NCBI GenBank assembly: GCA_964542455.1
Contig: CAZIUC010000001.1
Location: forward strand, 186,001-250,000
Direction of reading: 5' to 3'
DNA: 64,000 nucleotides
Source of the DNA: PFJX01 sp964542455
GTDB lineage: Bacteria; Pseudomonadota; Gammaproteobacteria; Burkholderiales; Thiobacillaceae
A program made the translations under genes and the position numbers. Below the pieces are notes generated by a model. That model did not search any database and had not been told where the DNA came from. It worked only from the letters and a program-made list of their open reading frames with translations. Shown here one piece after another: positions 31,931 to 40,464 of this stretch; within the stretch, counting starts at the first letter, position 1; every line of letters begins with the position of its first letter.

Positions 31931-33919
31931 TTGATCCCAGAACTCGGCCATTTCGCCCTCATCGTCGCGCTGCTGTTGGCGCTCACCCAGGCCATCCTGC
32001 CGCTTTATGGCGCGCAGCGCGGCAACCTCACCCTCATGTCGGTGGCGCGACCGGCGGCGCAGGGGCAGTTCGTGTTCGTCGCGATCGCCTTCGGCTGTCT
32101 GGCTTACTCTTTCCTCACCAATGACTTCTCGGTGGAGAACGTGGCGCGCAACTCCTTCTCGCAGTTGCCGGAGATTTATCGCTTCACCGCCACCTGGGGG
32201 TCGCATGAGGGTTCCATGCTGCTGTGGGCTTTGATTCTCGGCTTCTGGACCACGGCGGTATCTGTGTTCTCGCGGCATCTACCGGATGACATGGTGGCGC
32301 GCGTGATCGGCATCATGGGCCTGATCTCCTCCGGCTTCCTGGCCTTCCTGCTCACGACCTCCAACCCCTTCCTGCGTCTGCTGCCGGCCGCCGCCGACGG
32401 CCGCGACATGAACCCGCTGCTGCAAGACCCCGGCATGGTGATCCATCCGCCCATGTTGTACATGGGTTATGTCGGCTTCTCGGTCGCCTTCGCCTTCGCC
32501 ATCGCCGCGCTGCTCTCCGGTCGCCTGGATGCCGCCTGGGCGCGTTGGTCGCGCCCCTGGACCACGGTGGCCTGGGCTTTTCTCACCTTCGGCATCGGCC
32601 TGGGTAGCTGGTGGGCCTACAACGAACTGGGCTGGGGTGGCTGGTGGTTCTGGGACCCGACCGAAAACGCCTCCTTCATGCCCTGGTTGGCTGGCACCGC
32701 GCTGATTCACTCGCTGGCGGTAACCGAAAAACGCGGCGCCTTCAAAGCCTGGACCGTGCTGCTGGCGCTGACCGCTTTCTCACTGTCTTTGCTTGGCACC
32801 TTCCTGGTGCGTTCCGGTGTGCTTTCCTCTGTGCATGCCTTCGCCACCGATCCCGCGCGTGGCGCCTTCATCCTCGGCTTCCTGGTGGTGGTGATCGGCG
32901 GCTCGCTGGCCTTGTTCGCCTGGCGGGCGCCGAAGATGCTCACCGGCGGCCGTTTCACCTGGTTCTCGCGCGAGGCGCTTCTGCTGTCCAATAACGTCGT
33001 TCTGCTGGCCGCGCTCGGCACGGTGCTGTTGGGCACGCTGTACCCACTGCTCCTGGACGCGCTGGGTATGGGCAAGATTTCCGTCGGCGCGCCCTACTTC
33101 AACGCGGTGTTTGTGCCGGTGATCGCGCCCGCGTTGTTCCTGATGGGTATCGGGCCGCTCGCGCGCTGGAAGGAAGCCAGCCTGCCGGACATGGTGGCGC
33201 GCCTGAAATGGGCGCTGGCGATTTCCGTGGCCACCGGACTACTGTTGCCGCTGACCCTGAAGGGTTTCAATCCCTGGGCCACACTCGGCTTCACGCTCTC
33301 GGTCTGGATCGCGCTGACGGTGTTGATCGGTTTCCGTGAGCGTCTGAAGCACAGTCAGGGTGCGCTGATGCGCCGGCTTACCACGCTGCCACGCGGTTTC
33401 TGGGGCATGCAACTGGCGCACCTGGGTATGGCTTGGGGCGTGGCGGGCATCACCCTCGTGGCCAACTACCAGCAAGAGCGCGACGTGCGCATGAGTGTGG
33501 GCGACCACACCCAACTTGCCGGCTACACCTTTACTTTCCAGGGCACCACGGAACGTCCCGGCCCCAACTACCGTGCCGCCCGCGGCACGGTGGAAGTGAG
33601 CGAGGGTGAAAAACCCGGCGGCAAGAAGCTGTTTGTTCTGCACCCGGAAAAACGCATCTACAACGCCTCCGGCATGCCCATGACCGAAGCGGCCATCAAC
33701 TACAACTTCTTCCGCGATGTCTACGTTGCTCTGGGTGAGCCGCTGGACGATCAGGCCAGCACCTGGGTAGTGCGCATCTTCCACAAACCGTTCATCAACT
33801 GGCTGTGGATCGGCGCCTTGTTCATGGCAATAGGTGGTTTCCTGGCTGCGTCGGATCGGCGCTACCGCATCGCGGTGAAGGCGCTGGCGCCGACCAACAC
33901 CGCCGTCCAGGGAGCCTGA
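31931..33919 (+). CDS. ccmF: Heme lyase subunit CcmF
   Basis: 662 residues, about fifteen helices. The WWD motif GWGGWWFWDPTENASFMPWL is near residue 236. It ligates heme to apocytochrome CXXCH motifs together with CcmH/I. The start is TTG 31931 with AAGGAG eight bases before. The 65-base gap after ccmE is the largest in the operon apart from none downstream. Confidence 0.95.
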   Translation: MIPELGHFALIVALLLALTQAILPLYGAQRGNLTLMSVARPAAQGQFVFVAIAFGCLAYSFLTNDFSVENVARNSFSQLPEIYRFTATWGSHEGSMLLWALILGFWTTAVSVFSRHLPDDMVARVIGIMGLISSGFLAFLLTTSNPFLRLLPAAADGRDMNPLLQDPGMVIHPPMLYMGYVGFSVAFAFAIAALLSGRLDAAWARWSRPWTTVAWAFLTFGIGLGSWWAYNELGWGGWWFWDPTENASFMPWLAGTALIHSLAVTEKRGAFKAWTVLLALTAFSLSLLGTFLVRSGVLSSVHAFATDPARGAFILGFLVVVIGGSLALFAWRAPKMLTGGRFTWFSREALLLSNNVVLLAALGTVLLGTLYPLLLDALGMGKISVGAPYFNAVFVPVIAPALFLMGIGPLARWKEASLPDMVARLKWALAISVATGLLLPLTLKGFNPWATLGFTLSVWIALTVLIGFRERLKHSQGALMRRLTTLPRGFWGMQLAHLGMAWGVAGITLVANYQQERDVRMSVGDHTQLAGYTFTFQGTTERPGPNYRAARGTVEVSEGEKPGGKKLFVLHPEKRIYNASGMPMTEAAINYNFFRDVYVALGEPLDDQASTWVVRIFHKPFINWLWIGALFMAIGGFLAASDRRYRIAVKALAPTNTAVQGA

Positions 33920-33921
33920 GC

Positions 33922-34443
33922 ATGAAACGCTGGTTGCCCCTGGTCGGTTTCGTGGTCTTGGTCGGTTTCTTCGCCAAGGGTCTGTTCCTCAACCCGCGCG
34001 AAGTGCCCTCACCCTTCATCGGCAAACCGGCACCGGCATTCACCCTGCCCATCGTCGGGAGTGCCGGCGCAGCATTCAGTCCCGCCGACATGAAAGGCAA
34101 GGTCTGGTTGCTCAACGTGTGGGCGCCTTGGTGTGTGTCCTGCCGTCAGGAACACGGTGTGCTCATGGAACTGTCCAGGAACCAGTCGGTGCCCATCGTT
34201 GGGCTCAACTGGAAGGACAAGGACCGCGAAGCGGAGCAACTCCTGGCGCAACATGGCAGCCCCTATCTGGCCGTGCCCGACGACCTGACCGGCAAGGTCG
34301 GCATCGACTATGGTGTCACCGGCACCCCGGAAACCTATGTCATCGACAAGGCCGGCATCATCCGGATGAAACAAGTCGGCCCGATCAGCCCGGAAGTCTG
34401 GAAAGAGAAATTCGAACCGAAACTGAAGGAACTGGGCGCATGA
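33922..34443 (+). CDS. ccmG: Thiol:disulfide interchange protein CcmG (DsbE)
   Basis: 173 residues: N-terminal anchor (3-20) and thioredoxin fold with WAPWCVSCRQEHG (CxxC is CVSC, rather than the more common CPTC) and the cis-Pro region GTPETYVIDK. It reduces apocytochrome heme-binding cysteines. ATG 33922 is three bases after the ccmF stop. Confidence 0.93.
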   Translation: MKRWLPLVGFVVLVGFFAKGLFLNPREVPSPFIGKPAPAFTLPIVGSAGAAFSPADMKGKVWLLNVWAPWCVSCRQEHGVLMELSRNQSVPIVGLNWKDKDREAEQLLAQHGSPYLAVPDDLTGKVGIDYGVTGTPETYVIDKAGIIRMKQVGPISPEVWKEKFEPKLKELGA

Positions 34444-34892
34444 AATCCCTGCTGTTTTCCCTGTTGCTGGTGCTTTCCGCGCCGGCCTGGACCGCCGAAG
34501 CCATTTCTGTCGGTGAAGACCCCGCCATCGAGCAGCGCATGGTCAAGCTGGCTGAGGAGTTGCGTTGCCTGGTCTGCCAGAATGAATCTTTGGCTGGTTC
34601 GCACGCCGAGTTGGCGGAGGACCTTCGTCGCGAAATTCGCGCGCAGATGAAGGCTGGCAAGAACGACAAGGAGGTGATCGAGTACCTCACCACGCGCTAT
34701 GGCGACTTCGTACTGTATCGGCCACCGTTCAAGCCCTTGACTTACCTGCTCTGGCTAGGCCCCCTGTTGTTCCTGGTGATAGGTGGTTCGGCCTGGTATG
34801 CCACCCTGAAGAAACGCCGTGCTCAGAAAGACTCTCCGGTGGACGAGAAACAGCTCGCCACCGCCGCTCAACTCCTGGATGAAAAACAATGA
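34440..34892 (+). CDS. ccmH: Cytochrome c maturation protein CcmH
   Basis: 150 residues: signal peptide (to about 20), the redox motif LRCLVCQNES (about 41-50), and a C-terminal membrane helix (about 98-118). It binds and reduces apocytochrome thiols in the CcmFH complex. Starts inside the ccmG stop (ATGA). Confidence 0.94.
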   Translation: MKSLLFSLLLVLSAPAWTAEAISVGEDPAIEQRMVKLAEELRCLVCQNESLAGSHAELAEDLRREIRAQMKAGKNDKEVIEYLTTRYGDFVLYRPPFKPLTYLLWLGPLLFLVIGGSAWYATLKKRRAQKDSPVDEKQLATAAQLLDEKQ

Positions 34893-36160
34893 ACCCGTTT
34901 TGGACTGTTTCCCTGTTCTGGATTGCCACCGCCGTCTGTATTGCCGTCGCGCTCGCCTTCGTCCTGCCGCCCCTATTGCGCAAGAAGGAAGTTGTCGCCA
35001 AGGCGGCGCGGCGTGACATCAACATCGCCGTCTATCGTGACCAGATGAAAGAAATGGATGCGGATCTCGGCAATGCCCTTCTCTCCGACGAGCAGTACCA
35101 GGCCGGCAAACTGGAACTAGAGGCCAGACTCGCCGAAGACGCGCTGGCCAAGGTCGATGCCGTGATGGCCCCGGTCACCAGCCGTCGCCTCGGCTTCACC
35201 ATGGCTGGCGTGCTTCCCATCGCCGCCTTCGGCCTGTATTTCTGGCTTGGTAATCCCATGTCTTTGATCTCCATCGCCGAGGCGCAGGCCAACCCCCAGG
35301 CTAATCCCCAGGCGGTGCAAGGCGACCACGACATCAAGAAAATGATCCAGAAAGTCGAAGAGAAGACCCAAAGCGACCCCAACGACGCGGAAGCCTGGTC
35401 CATGTTGGCCAAGACCTATGCGGCTGTGGACCGTTGGCCGGAGGCTCTGAAGGCTTACGAAAAGGCGCTAGCGCTGAAGCCCGACGTGCCCGCGCTCATG
35501 ACCGGCTATGCTGAGGCGATTGCCATCAGCGGCGGCCGCAATTTGCAGGGCAAGCCGATGGAACTGGTGCTGAAGGCGCTGGAAAAGGAACCGAACGACC
35601 CCAAAGGACTGGAACTGGCCGGCATCCATGCCTTCCAGGAAAAGAATTACGCCCAGGCCGCCTATTACTTCAAGCATCTGCACAAGTTGCTGCCGGCTGA
35701 CTCGCCTTATGCCCAGGACATCCTGGAAGCGCAGAAGGAGGCCACCCGCCTTTCGCGCGGCGCCGCGACCGGCCTGGACAATCTTTCCGACCAGGGCCCG
35801 GCCAAGGCCGCCGGCCCCGCTGCCACCCTGCACGGCAAGGTGGATATCGCCCCCGCGCTGAAAGCCAAGATGAGTGATAAGGATGTGGTATTCCTGTTCG
35901 CCCGTTCCGCGGAAGGTGGTGCCCCGGTAGCCGCTCTGCGCTCCACAGCCGTGAAGTTCCCACTGGAATTCGAACTGAGCGATGCGATGGCGATGAATCC
36001 GGACAACAAGCTATCCAACTTCAAGGAAGTCACTCTGACCGTACGCGTCTCCAAGTCCGGTCAGCCTACGGGGGGCGCGGGCGACCTGGAGGGAACGCTG
36101 GTTGGCGTGAAAGTAGGCAGCAAGGACATCAAACTGACCATCGACAAGGTTCGCCCCTGA
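34889..36160 (+). CDS. ccmI: Apocytochrome c chaperone CcmI (CycH)
   Basis: 423 residues. Two N-terminal helices (about 5-25 and 92-112) with a cytosolic loop containing a coiled coil, then TPR repeats (about 150-290: AWSMLAKTYAAVDRWPEALKAYE pattern) and a C-terminal beta domain (about 310-423) as in the longer CcmI form. It binds the C-terminal helix of apocytochromes. Last gene of the operon; a terminator follows. Confidence 0.93.
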   Translation: MNPFWTVSLFWIATAVCIAVALAFVLPPLLRKKEVVAKAARRDINIAVYRDQMKEMDADLGNALLSDEQYQAGKLELEARLAEDALAKVDAVMAPVTSRRLGFTMAGVLPIAAFGLYFWLGNPMSLISIAEAQANPQANPQAVQGDHDIKKMIQKVEEKTQSDPNDAEAWSMLAKTYAAVDRWPEALKAYEKALALKPDVPALMTGYAEAIAISGGRNLQGKPMELVLKALEKEPNDPKGLELAGIHAFQEKNYAQAAYYFKHLHKLLPADSPYAQDILEAQKEATRLSRGAATGLDNLSDQGPAKAAGPAATLHGKVDIAPALKAKMSDKDVVFLFARSAEGGAPVAALRSTAVKFPLEFELSDAMAMNPDNKLSNFKEVTLTVRVSKSGQPTGGAGDLEGTLVGVKVGSKDIKLTIDKVRP

Positions 36161-36174
36161 GCTTGTAGCGATCT

Positions 36175-36227
36175 GGCGCCGAGGCGGTATGCGGAGCATG
36201 TTTGCCGCCCGGCGCCTGCTTTTTTTG
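36175..36227 (+). terminator. Intrinsic terminator of the ccm operon
   Basis: GGCGCCGAGGCGG and CCGCCCGGCGCC pair around a 17-base loop and are followed by TGC and seven T. Confidence 0.85.
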
Positions 36228-36242
36228 TGGCGGGAAAAAATG

Positions 36243-36256
36243 TTGATGACAATCAA
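36243..36256. promoter_or_regulatory. Perfect FNR/DNR-type box upstream of a lipoprotein gene
   Basis: TTGAT-GACA-ATCAA matches the consensus exactly. It lies between the ccm terminator and the lipoprotein gene, centred 70 bases before its start. Confidence 0.72.
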
Positions 36257-36319
36257 AGTTTTATCTTGGCGGTTTTGTTAAACAGTGCTCCTTCTCCTGG
36301 TTACTAAGAGGGCTTTGTC

Positions 36320-36676
36320 ATGGATCGTCGTACTTTTATCGGTTTCATTCCCGCCATCGCTCTCTTCGGCTGCGCCAGTAAGGGCCAGGAAAAGGCCGCT
36401 GACCAGTCCGGGATGCGATTCAGCGAAGCGGAACGCAAGATCATCATGGGGTACTACCCACGGCCGGTAACGGCACAAGCCAATGCGAAAGGCCGGGTCA
36501 GCGTGGGTGACAAACTCATGTCCGGAGAACGACCCAACAAACTCCCCACCTCGCTTGATGCTCAGTTGCCGACACTGGTCGCGCCCTACGCCCGTTTGAC
36601 CCTGGGCGCGGACGTTGTTCTGGTAAACCGCGATACACACGACATCCTCGATGTGATTCCGCAGATCGCCTTCTGA
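36320..36676 (+). CDS. Small lipoprotein, RcnB/CigR-like C-terminal pattern
   Basis: 118 residues. RR followed by a short hydrophobic stretch and the lipobox LFGC (Cys18) predict an outer-membrane or periplasmic lipoprotein. The rest (FSEAERKIIMGYY, then LPTLVAPYARLTLGADVVLVNRDTHDILDVIP) resembles the C-terminal pattern of RcnB/CigR-like periplasmic proteins, where the strand LVDxxTxxVxD is typical. No function is assigned. A dedicated FNR box and terminator make it a single-gene unit of the low-oxygen regulon. Confidence 0.65.
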   Translation: MDRRTFIGFIPAIALFGCASKGQEKAADQSGMRFSEAERKIIMGYYPRPVTAQANAKGRVSVGDKLMSGERPNKLPTSLDAQLPTLVAPYARLTLGADVVLVNRDTHDILDVIPQIAF

Positions 36677-36697
36677 GCTCTTTTCGACGCACGATCC

Positions 36698-36723
36698 AAG
36701 GCCGGTCCAGACCGGCCTTTTTT
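36698..36723 (+). terminator. Intrinsic terminator after the lipoprotein gene
   Basis: AAGGCCGGTC-CA-GACCGGCCTT with a T tract, a perfect stem. Confidence 0.85.
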
Positions 36724-36855
36724 ATTTCTGAAGCCCTGTCAGCACACGAAGTGCGCTCAGGCCTCCAGTAACAATCGTGCTTCAAGGCGGCCAAGGGGGC
36801 TGTTTTAGGTTTTACACTTCGCCTCCTCCAAAGCAGAGAAAAGGCCACCGACCGC

Positions 36856-37929
36856 ATGCAAGACTGGGCTCGTTTTACCGGTTTCGATTTCCTCGCGGCT
36901 TCCTGGTTGCCCGAGGTGCTGCTCGTGCTGGCCGGGGTGCTGCTGCTGATCCTTCTGGCCAGCGCGGCGTTGGGGCGTGTCGAACGGGCCGCGAGTCAGA
37001 CCACCACGGTGTGGGACGACGCGCTGATCCACTCCGTGAAGCGGCCACTCACCGTGTTGCTATGGGTAATCGGCCTCGCCCATGTGGCGGGCATACTCGA
37101 CCGGGAAATCGGCTCTCACGCGCTGGATTACGCGCAACCCGCCCGCAGTGTCGGCGTGATCGCCTGCCTGGCCTGGTTTCTCATCCGCATGATCAACAAC
37201 GCCGCGCTCAGCATCCTGGCGCAGAGGCGGGGGAGCGGAGAGACGGTGGACCAGACCACGGTGGATGCCATGAGCAAGCTGGGGCGGGTCATCGTGCTCA
37301 TCGTCTCCGCCCTGGTGATACTGCAAACCCTGGGCTTCAGCGTCTCCGGCGTGCTCGCCTTCAGCGGTATCGGCGGCATCGCGGTCGGCTTTGCCGCCAA
37401 GGATCTGCTCGCCAACTTCTTTGGCGGCCTGATGATCTATCTGGATCGCCCCTTCTCCGTGGGTGACTGGATTCGTTCGCCGGACAAATCGATCGAAGGC
37501 ACGGTGGAATACATCGGCTGGCGCCAGACCCGCATCCGCGCCTTCAACAAGAACCCCCTCTATGTGCCGAACGCCCTGTTCACCACCATCGTGGTGGAAA
37601 ACCCCTCGCGCATGTCGCACCGGCGTATCAAGGAAGTCATCGGCATCCGCTACCAGGACATCGACAAGATGGCCGCCATCACCGCCGACGTGAAGGCCAT
37701 GCTGATCGCCCACCCGGACATCGACAACGAGGCGACGATGATCGTGAATTTCACGACCTTCTCCGCCTCCTCCATCGATTTCATGCTCTACACCTTCACG
37801 ACCATGACCAAATGGGTGCGCTACCAGGAGATCAAGCAGGATGTGCTGCTCAAGGTCGCCGAAGTGATCGCCGCCCACGGCGCGGAAATCGCCTTTCCGA
37901 CGCGGACGCTGCATATCGAGTCGGACTAG
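36856..37929 (+). CDS. Small-conductance mechanosensitive channel (MscS family)
   Basis: 357 residues. Four N-terminal helices end in the pore helix GVLAFSGIGGIAVGFAAKDL (about 170-190), then the MscS beta domain (FFGGLMIYLDRPFSVGDWI) and C-terminal alpha/beta domain. It gates under membrane tension during osmotic downshock. Length and topology are between MscS and the longer MscM type. The next unit, HigBA, starts 38 bases later with its own promoter elements. Confidence 0.9.
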   Translation: MQDWARFTGFDFLAASWLPEVLLVLAGVLLLILLASAALGRVERAASQTTTVWDDALIHSVKRPLTVLLWVIGLAHVAGILDREIGSHALDYAQPARSVGVIACLAWFLIRMINNAALSILAQRRGSGETVDQTTVDAMSKLGRVIVLIVSALVILQTLGFSVSGVLAFSGIGGIAVGFAAKDLLANFFGGLMIYLDRPFSVGDWIRSPDKSIEGTVEYIGWRQTRIRAFNKNPLYVPNALFTTIVVENPSRMSHRRIKEVIGIRYQDIDKMAAITADVKAMLIAHPDIDNEATMIVNFTTFSASSIDFMLYTFTTMTKWVRYQEIKQDVLLKVAEVIAAHGAEIAFPTRTLHIESD

Positions 37930-37939
37930 ATGTTGCCGT

Positions 37940-37949
37940 TTACCGGTAA
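37940..37949. promoter_or_regulatory. TTACCGGTAA palindrome, probable HigA operator
   Basis: A perfect 10-bp palindrome lies between a -35-like TTGCCG (37933-37938) and -10-like TATATT (37954-37959; spacer 15). It is at the place expected for autorepression of a toxin-antitoxin operon. The -10 is so close to the higB ATG at 37968 that the transcript would be leaderless or nearly so. Confidence 0.5.
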
Positions 37950-37967
37950 GCGGTATATTCTGGCGCC

Positions 37968-38246
37968 ATGATCCTTACGTTTGCGGACCGCGACAGCGCC
38001 GATCTGTTTGCCGGAAAACGGGTGAAACGGTTCGCCAATATCGCCTCGGTGGCCGAGCGTAAGCTCCAGCAAATCGATAGCGCCGCCACCTTGGATGCCT
38101 TGCGGGTTCCGCCGGGCAACCTGCTTGAAGCGCTGGTGGGCGAACGCGAGGGTCAGCACAGCATCCGCATCAACGACCAATGGCGCGTTTGCTTCGTCTG
38201 GACGGCGGCGGGTGTGCGAGACGTGGAAATTGTCGATTACCACTGA
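37968..38246 (+). CDS. higB: HigB-type toxin (RelE/ParE superfamily)
   Basis: 92 residues of the plasmid-maintenance killer family: FADRDSADLFAGKRVKRF at the start, LEALVGEREGQHSIRINDQWRVCFVW in the core and VEIVDYH at the end, all family hallmarks. HigB toxins cleave mRNA on ribosomes. Gene order toxin then antitoxin is typical of HigBA. The antitoxin gene follows after 18 bases. Confidence 0.92.
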   Translation: MILTFADRDSADLFAGKRVKRFANIASVAERKLQQIDSAATLDALRVPPGNLLEALVGEREGQHSIRINDQWRVCFVWTAAGVRDVEIVDYH

Positions 38247-38264
38247 ATTTCAGCGGAGACCAAG

Positions 38265-38576
38265 ATGAGCATTGCAGCCGCAAAGAATGGAATGCGCCCG
38301 ATCCATCCGGGCGAAATCCTGCGCGAGGATTACCTCAAGCCGCTGACCATGAGCGCCAATGCCCTGGCCCAGGCGCTACGCGTCCCCGCCTCGCGGATCA
38401 ACGACATCGTTTTGGAACGGCGCGGTGTCACCGTGGACACCGCCTTCCGACTGGCGCGCTACTTCGGCGGCGACGTGCAGACCTGGATGAACCTGCAAAC
38501 CGCTTACGAAATCCGGCAGGCGGAAGCCACGCTGGCGAAAAAGGTGGAAGAAGAGGTCATACCGCTGGCGGCATAA
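38265..38576 (+). CDS. higA: HigA-type antitoxin (XRE family, VapI)
   Basis: 103 residues. Start RPIHPGEILREDYLKPLTMSANALA, then a helix-turn-helix (ALAQALRVPASRINDIVLERRGVT) and RLARYFGGDVQTWMNLQ, the classic HigA pattern. It binds HigB and represses the operon, probably at the TTACCGGTAA palindrome. Confidence 0.93.
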   Translation: MSIAAAKNGMRPIHPGEILREDYLKPLTMSANALAQALRVPASRINDIVLERRGVTVDTAFRLARYFGGDVQTWMNLQTAYEIRQAEATLAKKVEEEVIPLAA

Positions 38577-38612
38577 TTTCCTATTCCACATTTATTTCCC
38601 CACGAACAACGA

Positions 38613-38972
38613 ATGCCAAATCGTCAGCTCACCTTAGAAGAACTTGGCCGTGCCAACGACCTGTTGGCTGAAGTCAGATCGCGATTGGAAATCCTTGCAG
38701 GAGGAGATAAGGAGCTTCTCTTTGCGTACCGTCGTAAGGTATTCAAGGAACTTACCTACGACGAAAGGGATAAGCCTGCTGCCAGGCGGAAGTTGAAAGA
38801 CCAGAAGTGGAAAGAACAAAGAGGGCTGTGTGCAATCTGCGGTGAGCCACTTCCTGAAAAGTACTCAATTCTCGACAGATTTAACGCTGTCGAGGGCTAC
38901 ACCAAAGAAAATACGCAACTCATTTGCCAGGCATGTGATATCGCCAAACAAGAGTCAAAGCGCTATTCGTAG
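38613..38972 (+). CDS. Small zinc-finger protein with degenerate HNH fold
   Basis: 119 residues. Residues 1-70 are charged and helical; residues 70-119 hold two CxxC pairs (LCAICGEPLP and LICQACD) with the spacing of HNH nucleases and the conserved Asn of ENTQLIC. The first catalytic His of the usual DHI motif is replaced (ILDRFNAVEG), and the last HNH position is Asp. It may be a non-catalytic nucleic-acid binder or an altered nuclease. Base composition is more AT-rich than its neighbours, which suggests recent transfer, perhaps together with higBA. Confidence 0.65.
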   Translation: MPNRQLTLEELGRANDLLAEVRSRLEILAGGDKELLFAYRRKVFKELTYDERDKPAARRKLKDQKWKEQRGLCAICGEPLPEKYSILDRFNAVEGYTKENTQLICQACDIAKQESKRYS

Positions 38973-38991
38973 CGACTAAGCCTGCCATGAC

Positions 38992-39007
38992 ACCGCAACG
39001 TTGCGGT
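38992..39007. promoter_or_regulatory. 16-bp perfect palindrome before the PfkB-family gene
   Basis: ACCGCAACGTTGCGGT is fully symmetric and lies 34 bases before the kinase start. It could be an operator or a small hairpin. Confidence 0.4.
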
Positions 39008-39040
39008 ACACATTCCCCTCAACTCCGATAAGGATCATTT

Positions 39041-39973
39041 ATGCGCACCTTAATCTGCGGCTCCATGGCCTACGACACCATCATGGTGTTCCACGACCAG
39101 TTCAAGAACCACATCCTGCCCGATCAGATTCACATCCTGAACGTGGCCTTTCTGGTGCCGGACATGCGCCGCGAGTTCGGTGGTTGTGCCGGCAACATCG
39201 CCTACAACATGAAGTTGCTGGGCGGCGAGCCGCTGATCATGGCGACCGTGGGCGACGACTTCGCGCCCTATGCCGAGCGCCTGAAGCAGCTTGGCCTCGA
39301 TGCCGGCCACATCCACCGTGTCGCCAACACCTTCACCGCGCAGGCTTTCATCACCACCGACTTGGACGACAACCAGATCACCGCCTTCCACCCCGGCGCG
39401 ATGAACTTCGCGCACCAGAACAAGGTGGACTGCACGGAGGGAATCAAGCTCGGTATCGTTTCACCGGATGGTCGCCAGGGCATGATCGATCATGCGCGCC
39501 AGTTCTCCGAAGGCTGCATTCCCTTCATCTTCGATCCCGGCCAGGGTTTACCCATGTTCAACGGTGAGGAGTTGCTGGATTTCACCCGCCAGGCCGAATA
39601 CCTCACCTGCAACGACTACGAGGCGAAACTCTTGCAGGAACGCACCGGTCAGACGCTGGAGGAGTTGGCGAAGCAGGTGCGCGCGCTGGTGGTGACCCTG
39701 GGCGGCGAAGGCTCGCGGATTTATGCCGATGGCCAGGTGCATGACATCCCGGCGGCCAAGGCGAGCGCGGTGGTCGACCCGACCGGCTGCGGTGATGCCT
39801 ACCGCGCCGGATTGATGACCGCCATGCACAAGGGCATGGACTGGCCCACCTGCGGGCGTCTCGCGGGGCTGCTCGGGGCGATCAAGATTGCCCAGCGTGG
39901 CGGCCAGAACCACCACTTCACCTGGGACGAGATCGCCGAACGCTTCAAAACCGAATACGGTTACGCACTGTGA
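39041..39973 (+). CDS. PfkB-family carbohydrate/nucleoside kinase (adenosine kinase-like)
   Basis: 310 residues of the ribokinase fold. FGGCAGNIAYNMKLLGG (about 48-64) is the substrate-loop motif and DPTGCGDAYRAGLM (about 246-259) the anion-hole and catalytic Asp motif. Bacterial relatives are annotated adenosine kinase or ribokinase; the true substrate is not evident. ATAAGGATC precedes the ATG. The lipoprotein gene follows 14 bases later and may be co-transcribed. Confidence 0.88.
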   Translation: MRTLICGSMAYDTIMVFHDQFKNHILPDQIHILNVAFLVPDMRREFGGCAGNIAYNMKLLGGEPLIMATVGDDFAPYAERLKQLGLDAGHIHRVANTFTAQAFITTDLDDNQITAFHPGAMNFAHQNKVDCTEGIKLGIVSPDGRQGMIDHARQFSEGCIPFIFDPGQGLPMFNGEELLDFTRQAEYLTCNDYEAKLLQERTGQTLEELAKQVRALVVTLGGEGSRIYADGQVHDIPAAKASAVVDPTGCGDAYRAGLMTAMHKGMDWPTCGRLAGLLGAIKIAQRGGQNHHFTWDEIAERFKTEYGYAL

Positions 39974-39987
39974 TGAAGGAGTACATC

Positions 39988-40437
39988 ATGAACAAAACCT
40001 TAGGCTTGTTGCTCATCCCCATCGCTCTGGCCGGCTGCGCCGGCGGCAAGGGCAGCGACGACTACCAGCGCGTGGAAGCGCGCCGAGTCTACGAAGTAAA
40101 AATGGGCGTGGTGGAAAGCGTGCGCGCCGTGAAGCTGGAGGGCACTGGTTCCGGCGTCGGCACCGCAGCCGGGGCCGCGGTAGGCGGCATCGCCGGCAGC
40201 GAAGCGGGCCACGGCAAAGGCTCGGCGGTCGGCGCTGTGATCGGTGCCGTGATCGGCGGCATCGGCGGGGCGGCGGCGGAAGAGGGCATCACCCGCAAGG
40301 CCGGCCAGGAAATCACTATCAGGCTGGATTCGGGTCGCACCATCGCCGTGGTTCAGGAAGATACCGGCGAGAAATTCGCCAGGGGTGATCGCGTTCGTAT
40401 GTTGGATTCTGGCGGCCAGGCACGGGTGACGCACTAG
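39988..40437 (+). CDS. Glycine-zipper outer membrane lipoprotein (SlyB-like)
   Basis: 149 residues from ATG 39988 with GAAGGAG six bases before. The lipobox LAGC is near residue 12. The middle is a Gly/Ala-rich glycine zipper (GVGTAAGAAVGGIAGSEAG, then GAVIGAVIGGIGGAA) that inserts in the membrane, and the C-terminus is a small beta domain (ITIRLDSGRTIAVVQE, FARGDRVRML), as in SlyB/Pcp-type 17-kDa surface antigens. Envelope integrity role by family. Confidence 0.85.
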   Translation: MNKTLGLLLIPIALAGCAGGKGSDDYQRVEARRVYEVKMGVVESVRAVKLEGTGSGVGTAAGAAVGGIAGSEAGHGKGSAVGAVIGAVIGGIGGAAAEEGITRKAGQEITIRLDSGRTIAVVQEDTGEKFARGDRVRMLDSGGQARVTH

Positions 40438-40464
40438 CGATCAGGGCGGTGAGACCGCCCCAGT

